A DNA stretch of 64,000 nucleotides, from contig NZ_CP138953.1 of the NCBI RefSeq assembly GCF_047126315.1, positions 558,001-622,000 on the forward strand. The letters run 5' to 3'. Position 1 is the stretch's first letter. Each line of letters opens with the position of its first letter. The notes under the pieces were generated by a model. The model saw only the letters and a program-made list of their open reading frames with translations. It was not told the DNA's origin and ran no database searches. The stretch is from Shimia sp022448905 (GTDB lineage Bacteria > Pseudomonadota > Alphaproteobacteria > Rhodobacterales > Rhodobacteraceae). The position numbers and the translations under genes were made by a program. Below are positions 27,314-36,154 of this stretch, piece by piece.

Positions 27314-28519
27314 ATGAAACTCGTGAAACTCACATTGGGCGCGGCCCTGCTGTCTGGGGCAGCAAGCGGCGCACTGGCAGCGGACAAAGAACTGCACTTC
27401 ATCATGTGCGGCGGCGAAGTTCGCGAAGCCGACCAAGCTGTTGTTGATCAGTTCGAAAAAGACCACGAAGGTGTGTCCGTAAACCTCGAGGCGGTTCCGT
27501 GGGGCACCTGCCAGGACAAATCTCTGACTCTGGCAGCCGCTGGTGATCCACCTTCCATCGCTTACATGGGGTCCCGTACCCTGCGTCAGCTGGCCAACAA
27601 CGACCTGATCGTTTCCGCCAACATCGACCCAGAAGCCCCTTACCAGCCTGGCGTTCTGGACACCGTGACCATCGAAGGTACTCAGTGGGGCTACCCACAC
27701 GCCTTCTCCACCAAAGCGCTCTACATCAACTGTGGCATCATCGAAGAGTCCGGTCAGGAATGTGTGGCTCCAGCAACTTGGGATGACATGTACGCAATGG
27801 CCAAAGGCGTTGTGGACAACACCGAAGTTGCAGGCGTTGGCCTCTCCGGCAAAGACTTCGACAACACAATGCACCAGTTCCTAAACTACCTGTACTCCAA
27901 CGGTGGTACTGTGATCGACGGCGCGACCGGCGAAAACAAACTGGACAGCAAAGAGACCCGCGAAACGCTGGAATTCTACGGCAAGCTCGTAGACGTTGCA
28001 CAGGACGGCCCAACCGCATGGGAGCGCAGCCAGCTGCGTGATCTGTTCAACGACGGCAAGATCGCCATGTATGTGACCGGTCCTTGGGGTCACGGCCAGC
28101 ACAACGAAGACATCAACCAGCTGGTTGCGCCAATCCCTGCCGATCCTTCCGGTGAGAGCGGCTCCATCCTGATCACCGACTCCATCGTGGTGTTCAAAGG
28201 TTCCGGTCACGAAGATCTGGCCCACGACCTGGCGCAGCGCATCACCTCCGGTGACAGCCAGTACGACCTGGACAGCAGCTGGGGTCTGACACCGATCCTC
28301 GACTACACCAAGCTGGGCAAAGACGAGCCTTACTACAACGACGGCATCTGGCCAATCTTCACTGCATCGATCTCCACCGGTGGCCCAGAGCCGCTCGTAG
28401 AAGACTTCAAATCGCTGCAGTCCGTGTTCACCAACATGGTTCAGGGCATCATCCTGAAAGACGACACCGTCGACAACCTGGTGACCATCGCAGCTGAAGA
28501 GCTCGACGACGCCCTCTAA
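27314..28519 (+). CDS. Sugar ABC transporter substrate-binding protein
   Basis: 401 residues from ATG 27314 (GGGAGAGAAG upstream). The signal peptide MKLVKLTLGAALLSGAASG ends near LAA-DKEL. The mature part follows the type-1 CUT1 binding-protein pattern (VVDQFEKDHEGVSVNLEAVPWG, GKIAMYVTGPWGHGQHNEDI). The periplasmic receptor would define the specificity; from the operon it is likely a GlcNAc-, GalNAc- or chitooligosaccharide-type sugar. A strong hairpin follows the gene, which could give it higher mRNA abundance than the ATPase gene. Confidence 0.9.
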   Translation: MKLVKLTLGAALLSGAASGALAADKELHFIMCGGEVREADQAVVDQFEKDHEGVSVNLEAVPWGTCQDKSLTLAAAGDPPSIAYMGSRTLRQLANNDLIVSANIDPEAPYQPGVLDTVTIEGTQWGYPHAFSTKALYINCGIIEESGQECVAPATWDDMYAMAKGVVDNTEVAGVGLSGKDFDNTMHQFLNYLYSNGGTVIDGATGENKLDSKETRETLEFYGKLVDVAQDGPTAWERSQLRDLFNDGKIAMYVTGPWGHGQHNEDINQLVAPIPADPSGESGSILITDSIVVFKGSGHEDLAHDLAQRITSGDSQYDLDSSWGLTPILDYTKLGKDEPYYNDGIWPIFTASISTGGPEPLVEDFKSLQSVFTNMVQGIILKDDTVDNLVTIAAEELDDAL

Positions 28520-28534
28520 GGGTTCCTCCCTGCT

Positions 28535-28565
28535 CCGGGCGCGCCAAACTGCGCGGCGTGCCCGG
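28535..28565 (+). repeat. Intercistronic hairpin after the binding-protein gene
   Basis: CCGGGCGCGC, 11-base loop, GCGTGCCCGG: a 10-bp stem with one G-T pair and no T-run. The position is typical of elements that protect upstream binding-protein mRNA or attenuate transcription into the ATPase gene. A comparable hairpin follows the other binding-protein gene at 40839-40863. Confidence 0.6.
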
Positions 28566-28608
28566 GGTGCCTCCACTCACGAAACTTCTCAGACAAACGG
28601 ACAGACCC

Positions 28609-29706
28609 ATGGCGACGCTCAACCTGAATGCTATCAACAAGTCCTTCGGTTCGGCCAAGGTGTTGCACGACATCAGCCTGGCAATCGAGGACAGAGAATT
28701 TGTGGTCTTCGTAGGCCCATCCGGCTGCGGCAAATCAACCTTGCTGCGCATCATCGCCGGCCTCGAAGAATCCACCTCCGGCTCCATTGTGATCGGCGGC
28801 GAAGACGTCAGCGACGCAGCCCCAGTGGACCGTGGTATCTCCATTGTGTTCCAATCTTACGCGCTCTACCCACACCTGAGCGTCTACGAAAACATTGCCT
28901 TCCCACTGCGCGTGCAGAAGATGGAAAAAGGCGAAATGGACGCGCGCGTGAAACGCGCCGCCGACATCCTGCAACTCACCGAAAAACTCGATCTGAAGCC
29001 GGGCCAGCTCTCCGGTGGTCAGCGCCAGCGTGTCGCCATCGGCCGCTCGATTGTGCGCAACCCGAAGGTCTTCCTGTTTGACGAACCGCTCTCCAACCTC
29101 GACGCTGCCCTGCGGGGCGACATGCGCGTGGAACTGAGCCAACTGCACAACCAACTCGACGCCACCATGGTGTACGTGACCCACGATCAGGTCGAAGCCA
29201 TGACCATGGCGGACCGCATTGTGGTTCTGAACGGCGGTCAGGTTGAGCAGTTCGGCACGCCAATGGAACTCTATCACCACCCTGCAACCAAGTTTGTTGC
29301 GGGCTTTATCGGCCAGCCAAACATGAACTTTGTGCCCGCCACCGTTCTGGAAACCACCGGCGCTCTGACCGTTGAACTGGAAGGCGGCCACCGCATGTCC
29401 TTGCCCGTGGACACCGCTGGCGTTTCCAAAGGCGACACCGTTGAAGTGGGCATCCGCCCCGAGCACGTAACCCTCGCCGAAGAAGGTCTGGATATTACTG
29501 TAGACGTGCTGGAGCGCCTTGGCGGCGTCTCGATCACCTACGGTACCATTGGCAACGGCACTCGCTTTTGTGCCTCCCTGTCCGGTGACGCACCAATTCA
29601 GCAGGGCAAAAACATGCGCCTGTCCGTGGCGCCAGAAGATTGCCACGTATTCCAATCAAATGGTCAGGTGCTGCGCCGCAAATCCGCGCCAGCTCTGGTG
29701 GCGTAA
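28609..29706 (+). CDS. Sugar ABC transporter ATP-binding protein (UgpC/MsmK/MalK type)
   Basis: 365 residues. Walker A is GPSGCGKST, the signature is LSGGQRQRVAIGRSIVR, Walker B is VFLFDEPLSNLDA, and the H-loop is YVTHDQVEAMT. The C-terminal 120 residues form the OB-fold (TOBE) regulatory domain (GIRPEHV). It energises the two upstream permeases. Fully canonical, in contrast to the degenerate ATPase at 21597-22406. Confidence 0.93.
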   Translation: MATLNLNAINKSFGSAKVLHDISLAIEDREFVVFVGPSGCGKSTLLRIIAGLEESTSGSIVIGGEDVSDAAPVDRGISIVFQSYALYPHLSVYENIAFPLRVQKMEKGEMDARVKRAADILQLTEKLDLKPGQLSGGQRQRVAIGRSIVRNPKVFLFDEPLSNLDAALRGDMRVELSQLHNQLDATMVYVTHDQVEAMTMADRIVVLNGGQVEQFGTPMELYHHPATKFVAGFIGQPNMNFVPATVLETTGALTVELEGGHRMSLPVDTAGVSKGDTVEVGIRPEHVTLAEEGLDITVDVLERLGGVSITYGTIGNGTRFCASLSGDAPIQQGKNMRLSVAPEDCHVFQSNGQVLRRKSAPALVA

Positions 29707-29715
29707 GGACCTCCC

Positions 29716-30852
29716 ATGCGCGTTGTCACAGCAGGCATAGGTCTTCGGGCCGGGCATGTGCTCTCCATCCTCAAGGAGGCCATGCCGGAGGTGGAGTTTG
29801 TCGGGTTCTATGACCCGCAACCCACCCATTTGGACATGATCGGCACCGAGGTGCCCCAGTTTGACACAGTAGAGACTATGCTGGCGGAAACCGCGCCGGA
29901 TCTCTTCTTTGTCGGCTCGCCCAACAGCTTCCATCTGGAGCATATCAAGATCGGCCTCGCTGCAGGCGTGCGCATCTTTACTGAGAAACCTGTGGTCACC
30001 ACCAAAGAGGAGACCATGGAACTGGCAGCGCTCCTGGCGGAGCATGGCACCGACAGCGTTATGGTCGGCCTAGTGCTGCGCTATTCGCAGCATATGGTCG
30101 ATCTGCGCCGCGTGCTGGATCAGCTTGGCCCGATCACGTCGCTGGAAGCCAACGAGCACATCGCTCCCTATCATGGCGCGTTCTTCATGCGCGACTGGCG
30201 GCGCATGGTGCAGTGGTCCGGCGGCTTCATGCTCGAGAAATGCTGCCACGACATCGATATTTACAACATGGTGACAAGATCGCGTCCCTCCCAGGTCGCG
30301 AGCTTTGGCGGGCGCAAATCATTTGTTCCGGCGTTTGCGCCCGCCTCAAACACCGAAAACGAAATCATGCACCGCAAGAAAAGCGTCTGGCAGAGCATTG
30401 ATGACCCGTTCCACTCAGACGGCGACATCATCGACTATCAGACCGCGATTTTGCAGTACGAGAGCGGCGCCTCCCTGTCGTTTCACACCAACCTGAACGT
30501 GCCAGATGAGCACCGCCGGTTCTGTGTGATGGGCGCTCTGGGCATGGCCGAAGGCGACTTTGTCCGCGGCTATCTGAAAGCCACCGCACGCGATGGCTCG
30601 GTGATTGCCGACCACGATTACACCCAAATGGACAGCGCCCGGGCCTCGGCTCACTACGGCGCGGACCACATGATGGTGGACGACATCGTGGCCTTCCTAA
30701 GAGGCGAAACCGAGACCCTACCGGTTGGCGTGGTTGACGCGCTGGAGGCAGGCCTTGTCGCGATGGCGCTCGATGAAGCGCGCATCGACGGAAAAATGAT
30801 CAACATGGCCCCTGTTTGGGCCGAATTCGATAAGTTTGGATTGCGAGAATGA
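29716..30852 (+). CDS. Gfo/Idh/MocA-family NAD(P)-dependent oxidoreductase
   Basis: 378 residues with AAGGA before ATG 29716. Rossmann N-terminus MRVVTAGIGLRAGHVLSIL, the conserved FTEKPVV (EKP motif) and a C-terminal alpha/beta substrate domain. Family members oxidise or epimerise sugars, and one branch (GH109 and related) uses NAD to hydrolyse alpha-GalNAc-type glycosides. In this operon it may pre-process the imported sugar; which reaction cannot be told. Stop overlaps the next start as ATGA. Confidence 0.85.
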   Translation: MRVVTAGIGLRAGHVLSILKEAMPEVEFVGFYDPQPTHLDMIGTEVPQFDTVETMLAETAPDLFFVGSPNSFHLEHIKIGLAAGVRIFTEKPVVTTKEETMELAALLAEHGTDSVMVGLVLRYSQHMVDLRRVLDQLGPITSLEANEHIAPYHGAFFMRDWRRMVQWSGGFMLEKCCHDIDIYNMVTRSRPSQVASFGGRKSFVPAFAPASNTENEIMHRKKSVWQSIDDPFHSDGDIIDYQTAILQYESGASLSFHTNLNVPDEHRRFCVMGALGMAEGDFVRGYLKATARDGSVIADHDYTQMDSARASAHYGADHMMVDDIVAFLRGETETLPVGVVDALEAGLVAMALDEARIDGKMINMAPVWAEFDKFGLRE

Positions 30853-31847
30853 CAATGAACAGCCCCGTACACGGCGCAATGATGGCCAAAGAGAGCGCAG
30901 AGGCACTTGATGTCTTTGCCAAGACCGCAACTCAAGACGTTTCGCTGCCAAACCTGGACGCTGTGAAAGCGATCTACACCATTGCACGCGGTTCCTCCGA
31001 TGCAGCCGCCAACATCCTGTCTTATGAATTTATGCGGGAACTTGGCGTGCCAGTGACCTCGCTGCCGCCGTCGATTTTCTCCATCGGCAAAGGTGTGTCT
31101 ATGGGCAACGCCGCCGCGCTGGTGGTGAGCCAGTCCGGCGCCTCCGAAGACCTCGTGCGCAGCGCCAAAGGCGCCGCCTCCCGTGGGGCCAAAGTTCTGG
31201 CGCTGACCAACATCCCGGACAGCCCTGTGGAAGCTGCTGCTGATGCCACCATCGCAATCGGAGCCGGTCCTGAAAATGCCGTTCCGGCCACCAAAACAGT
31301 GGTGGGTTCTGTGGCCGCTGGAATGGCACTTTTGGCCGGTATAGAGTCTTCCTACGACGTTAAGCCATCCGCAAATGCCATCGCCGCCGCGCCTTCCACG
31401 CTGCCAGATGCCGCCGCCCTGCGTGCCGCCTTCCTGCGCGCGCGCCACTTCTATGTGATTGGCCGTGACACAGGTTTTGGCGCCGCCCACGAAGTTGCGC
31501 TGAAGCTCAAAGAATGCTGCGCCCTGCACGCCGAAGCCTATTCCGCGTCTGAAGTGCTGCACGGTCCGCTGCAACTGGCGACCAACCCGATGATGGTGCT
31601 GATCCTCGACACGGGCCAGGCCGACATTCAAGACAGCCTCGATCAAGCCGAAGCGCGTTTCACCGCTGTTGGCTGTGACGTGCATCGCATTCGCGTGACA
31701 GACCTGATCGACACGGAAATCAAGCCAGCCGCCGCAGCCGCCTACCTTCTTGCGCTGATCTACCCGGTCATCCTTGAAACCGCGCTCGCAATGGGCTTGA
31801 ACCCGGACACTCCGGAAACTCTGGCGAAAGTGACCCAGACCACATGA
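30849..31847 (+). CDS. SIS-domain glucosamine-6-phosphate deaminase, NagB-II type
   Basis: 332 residues with tandem SIS domains: ARGSSDAAANILSYEF and VSQSGASEDLV in the first, GRDTGFGAAHEVALKLKECCALHAEAYSASEVLHGP in the second. This resembles the isomerase half of GlmS without the glutaminase. Such NagB-II proteins convert GlcN-6-P to fructose-6-P and ammonia in bacteria lacking classical NagB. The EVLHGP motif includes the catalytic Glu/His region. Overlaps both neighbours by 4 bases (ATGA), so tightly coupled. Confidence 0.85.
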   Translation: MTMNSPVHGAMMAKESAEALDVFAKTATQDVSLPNLDAVKAIYTIARGSSDAAANILSYEFMRELGVPVTSLPPSIFSIGKGVSMGNAAALVVSQSGASEDLVRSAKGAASRGAKVLALTNIPDSPVEAAADATIAIGAGPENAVPATKTVVGSVAAGMALLAGIESSYDVKPSANAIAAAPSTLPDAAALRAAFLRARHFYVIGRDTGFGAAHEVALKLKECCALHAEAYSASEVLHGPLQLATNPMMVLILDTGQADIQDSLDQAEARFTAVGCDVHRIRVTDLIDTEIKPAAAAAYLLALIYPVILETALAMGLNPDTPETLAKVTQTT

Positions 31848-32890
31848 GCACGACCTTGGACACCTGGGCCACGTGGCGCGAAATTCACCAGCAGCCTGCC
31901 GTTTGGCGGGCCTGGGGCAACGCGCTCGACGTAACAGGCCTGCGCAGCTGGATTGCTGCGCAGAACGCAGACGAAGTATGGTTCTGTGGCGCAGGTACAA
32001 GCGCGTATATTGGCGATATCATCGCCGCAGCTGTGCCGGGCACCCGCTCGGTCCCTTCCACCGATCTGGTCGCAAACCCGCGAGCGTTCCTGACTGGCAA
32101 CCGCCCATTGGTGGTCAGCTTTGGCCGCTCCGGCAACTCTGCTGAAAGCCTCGGCACTCTGGATGTTCTGGACGCTTTGGCCCCAGAAGCCCCGCGGCTG
32201 CACATCACCTGCAACCCCGACGGCGCGCTCGCAACCCGCACATCGCCGAGCCCGCTGAAGGTCATCAACCTGCCTGAAGTCACCCACGACGCAGGCTTTG
32301 CCATGACCAGCAGCTTCTCCACGATGCTCCTGACGGCCTTGGCGCTGTTTGACGAACCTTGCGATGTACCAGCGCGCTTCAACGCGCTGGCTGATCAGCT
32401 TGAAGGTCTGCTGCCACAGTTTGGCACCCCGCGCCCCGATCGCGCGGTCTATGTCGGCTCCGGCCCACTGGCCTTTGCCGCCCGTGAAGCTGCACTGAAG
32501 GTTATGGAGCTTACTGCAGGTCAAACCCCTGCGCTCTGGGACAGCTCGCTGGGCTTCCGTCACGGTCCAAAATCCTTTGTGCGCGACGTGACCGCGATCA
32601 CCGTGTTCAGCAGCCCGCAGGCGCCAACAAACGCCTATGACACCGACTTAGTGGCAGAATTGCGTGCGCAGTTCCCAGACGCCCGTGTGACCAATATTGG
32701 CCCCGCAGGCGACATCGCCATCGACATGCCCTTTGGCACCGCCTGGGCCGCACCGCTGTGCATTGCGTCTTCGCAAATCGACGGCGTGAAATGGGCCGCA
32801 GATCTGGGCCTCAATGTTGACGACCCCTTCACTGGCCAAGGCACGCTCTCGCGCGTGGTCTCTGGTGTGAAACTGCACGGAGTGGGCTGA
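31844..32890 (+). CDS. SIS-domain protein, AgaS-like (galactosamine-6-phosphate deaminase/isomerase)
   Basis: 348 residues with two SIS domains: CGAGTSAYIGDI and VSFGRSGNSAES in the first, VGSGPLAFAAREAALKVMELTAGQTPALWDSSLGFRHGPKSF in the second. The long RHGPKS segment and overall length match AgaS, which deaminates galactosamine-6-P to tagatose-6-P. Having both this and a NagB-II protein in one operon suggests the pathway can take GalNAc as well as GlcNAc. Assignment by family resemblance. Confidence 0.82.
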   Translation: MSTTLDTWATWREIHQQPAVWRAWGNALDVTGLRSWIAAQNADEVWFCGAGTSAYIGDIIAAAVPGTRSVPSTDLVANPRAFLTGNRPLVVSFGRSGNSAESLGTLDVLDALAPEAPRLHITCNPDGALATRTSPSPLKVINLPEVTHDAGFAMTSSFSTMLLTALALFDEPCDVPARFNALADQLEGLLPQFGTPRPDRAVYVGSGPLAFAAREAALKVMELTAGQTPALWDSSLGFRHGPKSFVRDVTAITVFSSPQAPTNAYDTDLVAELRAQFPDARVTNIGPAGDIAIDMPFGTAWAAPLCIASSQIDGVKWAADLGLNVDDPFTGQGTLSRVVSGVKLHGVG

Positions 32891-33792
32891 TGACCGTTGC
32901 GGGGATCGATCTTGGCGGTACCAAATGTGAGGTCCGCCTGTTTGATGCAGAATGGAACGAGGTGGCCCGCCACCGCGAGCCAACGCCAAAAACCTATGAA
33001 GGTCTGGTGCAAACCGTGGCCAATCAGGTGGCCTGGGCTGAAGCCGAGTCCGGTGAAAAACTGCCCGTTGGCATTGGTGCCGCTGGTCTGGTCAATCCCC
33101 AAACCGGCTTGGCCCTGACCGCCAATCTGCCAGCCACAGACAAGCCACTGCCAACAGACATCAACGCTGCTGCCGGCCGTCACATCACCTACGTGAATGA
33201 CTGCCGCGCATTGGCCTTGTCCGAAGCGGTGTTTGGTGCTGGCAAAGGTCAGAATATTGTCATGTCCCTGATCCTTGGCACCGGCATTGGTGGCGGTATT
33301 GTGGTGAATCAGTCTCTGCTACAGGGCCCAACCTTGACCGGCGGCGAGTTCGGCCACACCTCTGCGCCCGCGCATATCGTGTCCCGTTACAACCTGCCCA
33401 TTCGCCGCTGTGGCTGTGGCCGTTTGGGCTGCATCGAGACCTATGTCGCGGGGCCGGGTTTGGCCGCTTTGGCTGAAACCCTCACGGGCCAGAGGGTCAC
33501 GCCACCGGAAATCGCCGCCCGCCGCCATGATGACATGGCCGAGGTCTGGGATGTGTGGTGCACTTTGGCCGCGGATATGATCCACAGTCTGACTCTAACC
33601 GCCGATCCGGACGTGATTGTGCTGGGTGGTGGCCTGAGCCAGATCGACGGTGTGATCCAGGACCTTTCTGTTGCCGCACAAAAAGCCCAAATCGGGGATT
33701 TCTCCACCGCCCGCCTGACCTTGGCGCAAGGCGGTGACAGCAGCGGCGCCCGCGGGGCCGCGTATGCCGCTTGGCAGGAGGCCAACTTATGA
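32890..33792 (+). CDS. ROK-family amino-sugar kinase (NagK/AgaK-like)
   Basis: 300 residues. ATP-binding GIDLGGTKCEVRLFD at the N-terminus, VNDCRALALSEA with the catalytic Asp, LGTGIGGGIVVN, and the ROK zinc site CGCGRLGCIETYVAG. It likely phosphorylates imported GlcNAc or GalNAc at C6, since the operon has no PTS component. Its start shares bases with the previous stop (TGATG). Confidence 0.9.
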   Translation: MTVAGIDLGGTKCEVRLFDAEWNEVARHREPTPKTYEGLVQTVANQVAWAEAESGEKLPVGIGAAGLVNPQTGLALTANLPATDKPLPTDINAAAGRHITYVNDCRALALSEAVFGAGKGQNIVMSLILGTGIGGGIVVNQSLLQGPTLTGGEFGHTSAPAHIVSRYNLPIRRCGCGRLGCIETYVAGPGLAALAETLTGQRVTPPEIAARRHDDMAEVWDVWCTLAADMIHSLTLTADPDVIVLGGGLSQIDGVIQDLSVAAQKAQIGDFSTARLTLAQGGDSSGARGAAYAAWQEANL

Positions 33793-35018
33793 CACACGCC
33801 CTGCGTTCTATTATTCAGAAAAACCGCGCTGGCACACCAGTGGCGATCCCATCGGTTTGTTCCGCACATCCCGACGTTCTGCGCGCCTCCCTAGTGCTGG
33901 CCGAACGACTGGACCGCCAGATCGTGATTGAATCCACCTCCAACCAGGTCAATCAAGACGGCGGCTACACCGGCATCACACCCGAAGGTTTCATCCGTTT
34001 CGTCTATGGCATTGCCGACCGCGCCAATGTCGCCCGCGAGCGCATCATCTTTGGCGGCGACCACCTTGGCCCACAAGCCTGGCGCTCCATGTCCGCCGAT
34101 GACGCGATGGAGAAAGCCCGCGTTCTGGTGCGCGACTATGTGAAGGCCGGCTTTGGCAAGATTCATCTCGATTGTTCCGAAGGCTGCGCCGGCGAAGCTG
34201 CGCAACTGACCGACGATCAAACCGCAGAGCGCTCCGCTAATCTTGCCCGTGTTTGCGCGGAAGAAAGCGACGATCTGCTGTTTGTGGTCGGTACAGAAGT
34301 GCCGCCCCCCGGAGGTGCCCGTGCTGACGAAGATGGCGACATCCCGCCAACCAACGCACAGGACGCCGCCGCCACGCTTAAGGCCCACATCGACACCTTT
34401 GGGGAACTGGCGTCCTCTATTGGCGGCCTCGTGGTACAGCCCGGCGTCGAGTTTGGCCCCACAGACGTGCATCACCTGCCGCTCAATCGTGATCCCGGCT
34501 TCCTCGCCGCCATCGCCGATCACCCAACTGTATGCCTGGAAGCACACTCCACCGACTATCAACGCCCGCTCACCTATGTGCGCCTTGCGGAACTTGGCTT
34601 TGCCTTCCAGAAGGTGGGCCCGGCGCTGACCTTTGCTTACCGGCAGGCGGTTTATGCGCTGGATGCGCTGCGCCAACCCTCCGGCGTGCTGCGCGCCACG
34701 ATGGAAGAGTTGATGTTGAGTGATCCAAAGTATTGGCAAGGCCATTACCACGGCGACACAAATTGCCTGCGTCGCCAGCGCCACTTCGGTCTTGCGGACC
34801 GCATCCGCTACTACTGGCCACAGCCCAAGGCGCAAGCCGCGGTGCAGCAGCTCCTCTCGGACACCCCTGACACCCTGTCTGAAGCGCACGTCCGCGCCGC
34901 CTTTGGCACCACCACGCTGGAACGTGCCGAACAATTGTCTGGTTCTCACGCCCAACGCCTGATCGATGCGCAAATCGAACTGGCGCTGGAACCCTATTTC
35001 TTTGAGGTATCCCCATGA
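33789..35018 (+). CDS. GatZ/KbaZ-family protein (tagatose-bisphosphate aldolase non-catalytic subunit type)
   Basis: 409 residues from ATG 33789 (ATGA overlap with the kinase). The sequence is clearly of the GatZ/KbaZ family: IPSVCSAHPDVLRASL, IESTSNQVNQDGGYTGITP, FGGDHLGPQAW, HLDCSEGC, VVQPGVEFG, and CLEAHSTDYQ. In E. coli, GatZ/KbaZ stabilises the catalytic aldolase subunit GatY/KbaY; no GatY-like gene and no tagatose-6-P kinase are present in the window. Some family members have been reported to epimerise ketose-6-phosphates at C4. Here it may process the tagatose-6-P made by the AgaS-like enzyme. The precise activity is inferred. Confidence 0.85.
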   Translation: MTHALRSIIQKNRAGTPVAIPSVCSAHPDVLRASLVLAERLDRQIVIESTSNQVNQDGGYTGITPEGFIRFVYGIADRANVARERIIFGGDHLGPQAWRSMSADDAMEKARVLVRDYVKAGFGKIHLDCSEGCAGEAAQLTDDQTAERSANLARVCAEESDDLLFVVGTEVPPPGGARADEDGDIPPTNAQDAAATLKAHIDTFGELASSIGGLVVQPGVEFGPTDVHHLPLNRDPGFLAAIADHPTVCLEAHSTDYQRPLTYVRLAELGFAFQKVGPALTFAYRQAVYALDALRQPSGVLRATMEELMLSDPKYWQGHYHGDTNCLRRQRHFGLADRIRYYWPQPKAQAAVQQLLSDTPDTLSEAHVRAAFGTTTLERAEQLSGSHAQRLIDAQIELALEPYFFEVSP

Positions 35019-36154
35019 CCGATCGTTGGATCGCCCCGGACCGTTTGTTTGACGGTCACAGCATTCAAACTGGCGTCGGTGTGCACGTCAAAGACGGTCA
35101 GATTACCGAAATCGGACCCGCCCCGAAGAATGCTCTCAAGGTTTCCGGCCTGCTGACGCCCGGCTACGTCGATTTGCAGGTCAACGGTGGCGGTGGCGTG
35201 TTTCTCAACGAAACTCCCACACGCGACGGCATTGCCACCATCGCAGAGGCCCACCGTCGCTTCGGCACCGTGGCGCTCCTGCCCACAGTGATCACCGACA
35301 GCGCCGACGTCCTGGACAACGCCGCCAATGCGGCCATCGCCGCGCAGGGCTTGCCGGGCGTGATGGGTCTGCACATCGAAGGGCCACATATCTCCAAAGA
35401 GCGTCGTGGCACCCACGAAGCAGACTACGTGCGCCCGTTTGACGACCGCACCATGGCGGTGGTGACCCATCTGCGCGACATCAACATTCCGGTGCTGATC
35501 ACCCTGGCACCAGAGGTCACCCCTCTGAAAACCATCGCCAAGCTGGCAGACACTGGCGCTGTGGTCTCCATTGGCCACACCAACGCCACCGCCGCGCAGA
35601 TCAACGAGGCCATCGAGGCCGGTGCCACCTGCGCCACCCACCTGTTCAATGCCATGTCACCAATGACCAGCCGCGAACCCGGCGCGGTCGGTGCAGTGAT
35701 CAACTCAACTATCTATTCTGGTATCATCTGTGACGGCCATCACGTGGCTGACAGCATGGTGGGTCTGGCCGTGCGCGCGCGCCCGGAAAACGATCGCATG
35801 ATCCTTGTGTCGGATTCCATGGCCACCGTGGGGGGACCCGATCACTTTGACCTCTACGGCCATCGTGTGATGCTAAAGAACGGCCGCCTGATCAACAAAG
35901 AAGGCAGCCTGGCCGGTGCGCATGTCACGCAAGCCGAAGGCGTTCAGCGGTTGATCCACAAGGTCGGTCTGTCTGAGGAAACCGCGCTGCGTATGGCCAT
36001 CTCCAACCCAGCCACCTGCATTGGGCTGCCGGACATTGGGCAGCTGGCAAACCGCCGCACCGACGACGTGCTCCTTCTGGGTGACGATCACGCTGTGCGT
36101 GCCACTTTGACCGAAGCACTTGAGGCCCAAAAGACCGCAGATGCCGCGGAATAG
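35015..36154 (+). CDS. nagA: N-acetylglucosamine-6-phosphate deacetylase NagA
   Basis: 379 residues, amidohydrolase fold. Metal and substrate motifs: GYVDLQVNGGGG, GLHIEGPHISKERRGTHE, SIGHTNATAAQINEA, THLFNAMSPM, DGHHVA and the catalytic Asp in ILVSDSMA. It deacetylates GlcNAc-6-P (and often GalNAc-6-P) to the amino sugar phosphate used by the SIS enzymes. ATGA overlap with the GatZ-like gene. Cytoplasmic. Confidence 0.93.
   Translation: MTDRWIAPDRLFDGHSIQTGVGVHVKDGQITEIGPAPKNALKVSGLLTPGYVDLQVNGGGGVFLNETPTRDGIATIAEAHRRFGTVALLPTVITDSADVLDNAANAAIAAQGLPGVMGLHIEGPHISKERRGTHEADYVRPFDDRTMAVVTHLRDINIPVLITLAPEVTPLKTIAKLADTGAVVSIGHTNATAAQINEAIEAGATCATHLFNAMSPMTSREPGAVGAVINSTIYSGIICDGHHVADSMVGLAVRARPENDRMILVSDSMATVGGPDHFDLYGHRVMLKNGRLINKEGSLAGAHVTQAEGVQRLIHKVGLSEETALRMAISNPATCIGLPDIGQLANRRTDDVLLLGDDHAVRATLTEALEAQKTADAAE

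Noticed and set aside
30654..32000. A 448-codon minus-strand frame across the Gfo/Idh and SIS genes
   Set aside because: Spans the junction of two well-supported genes in the opposite direction; no domain, so a shadow frame.
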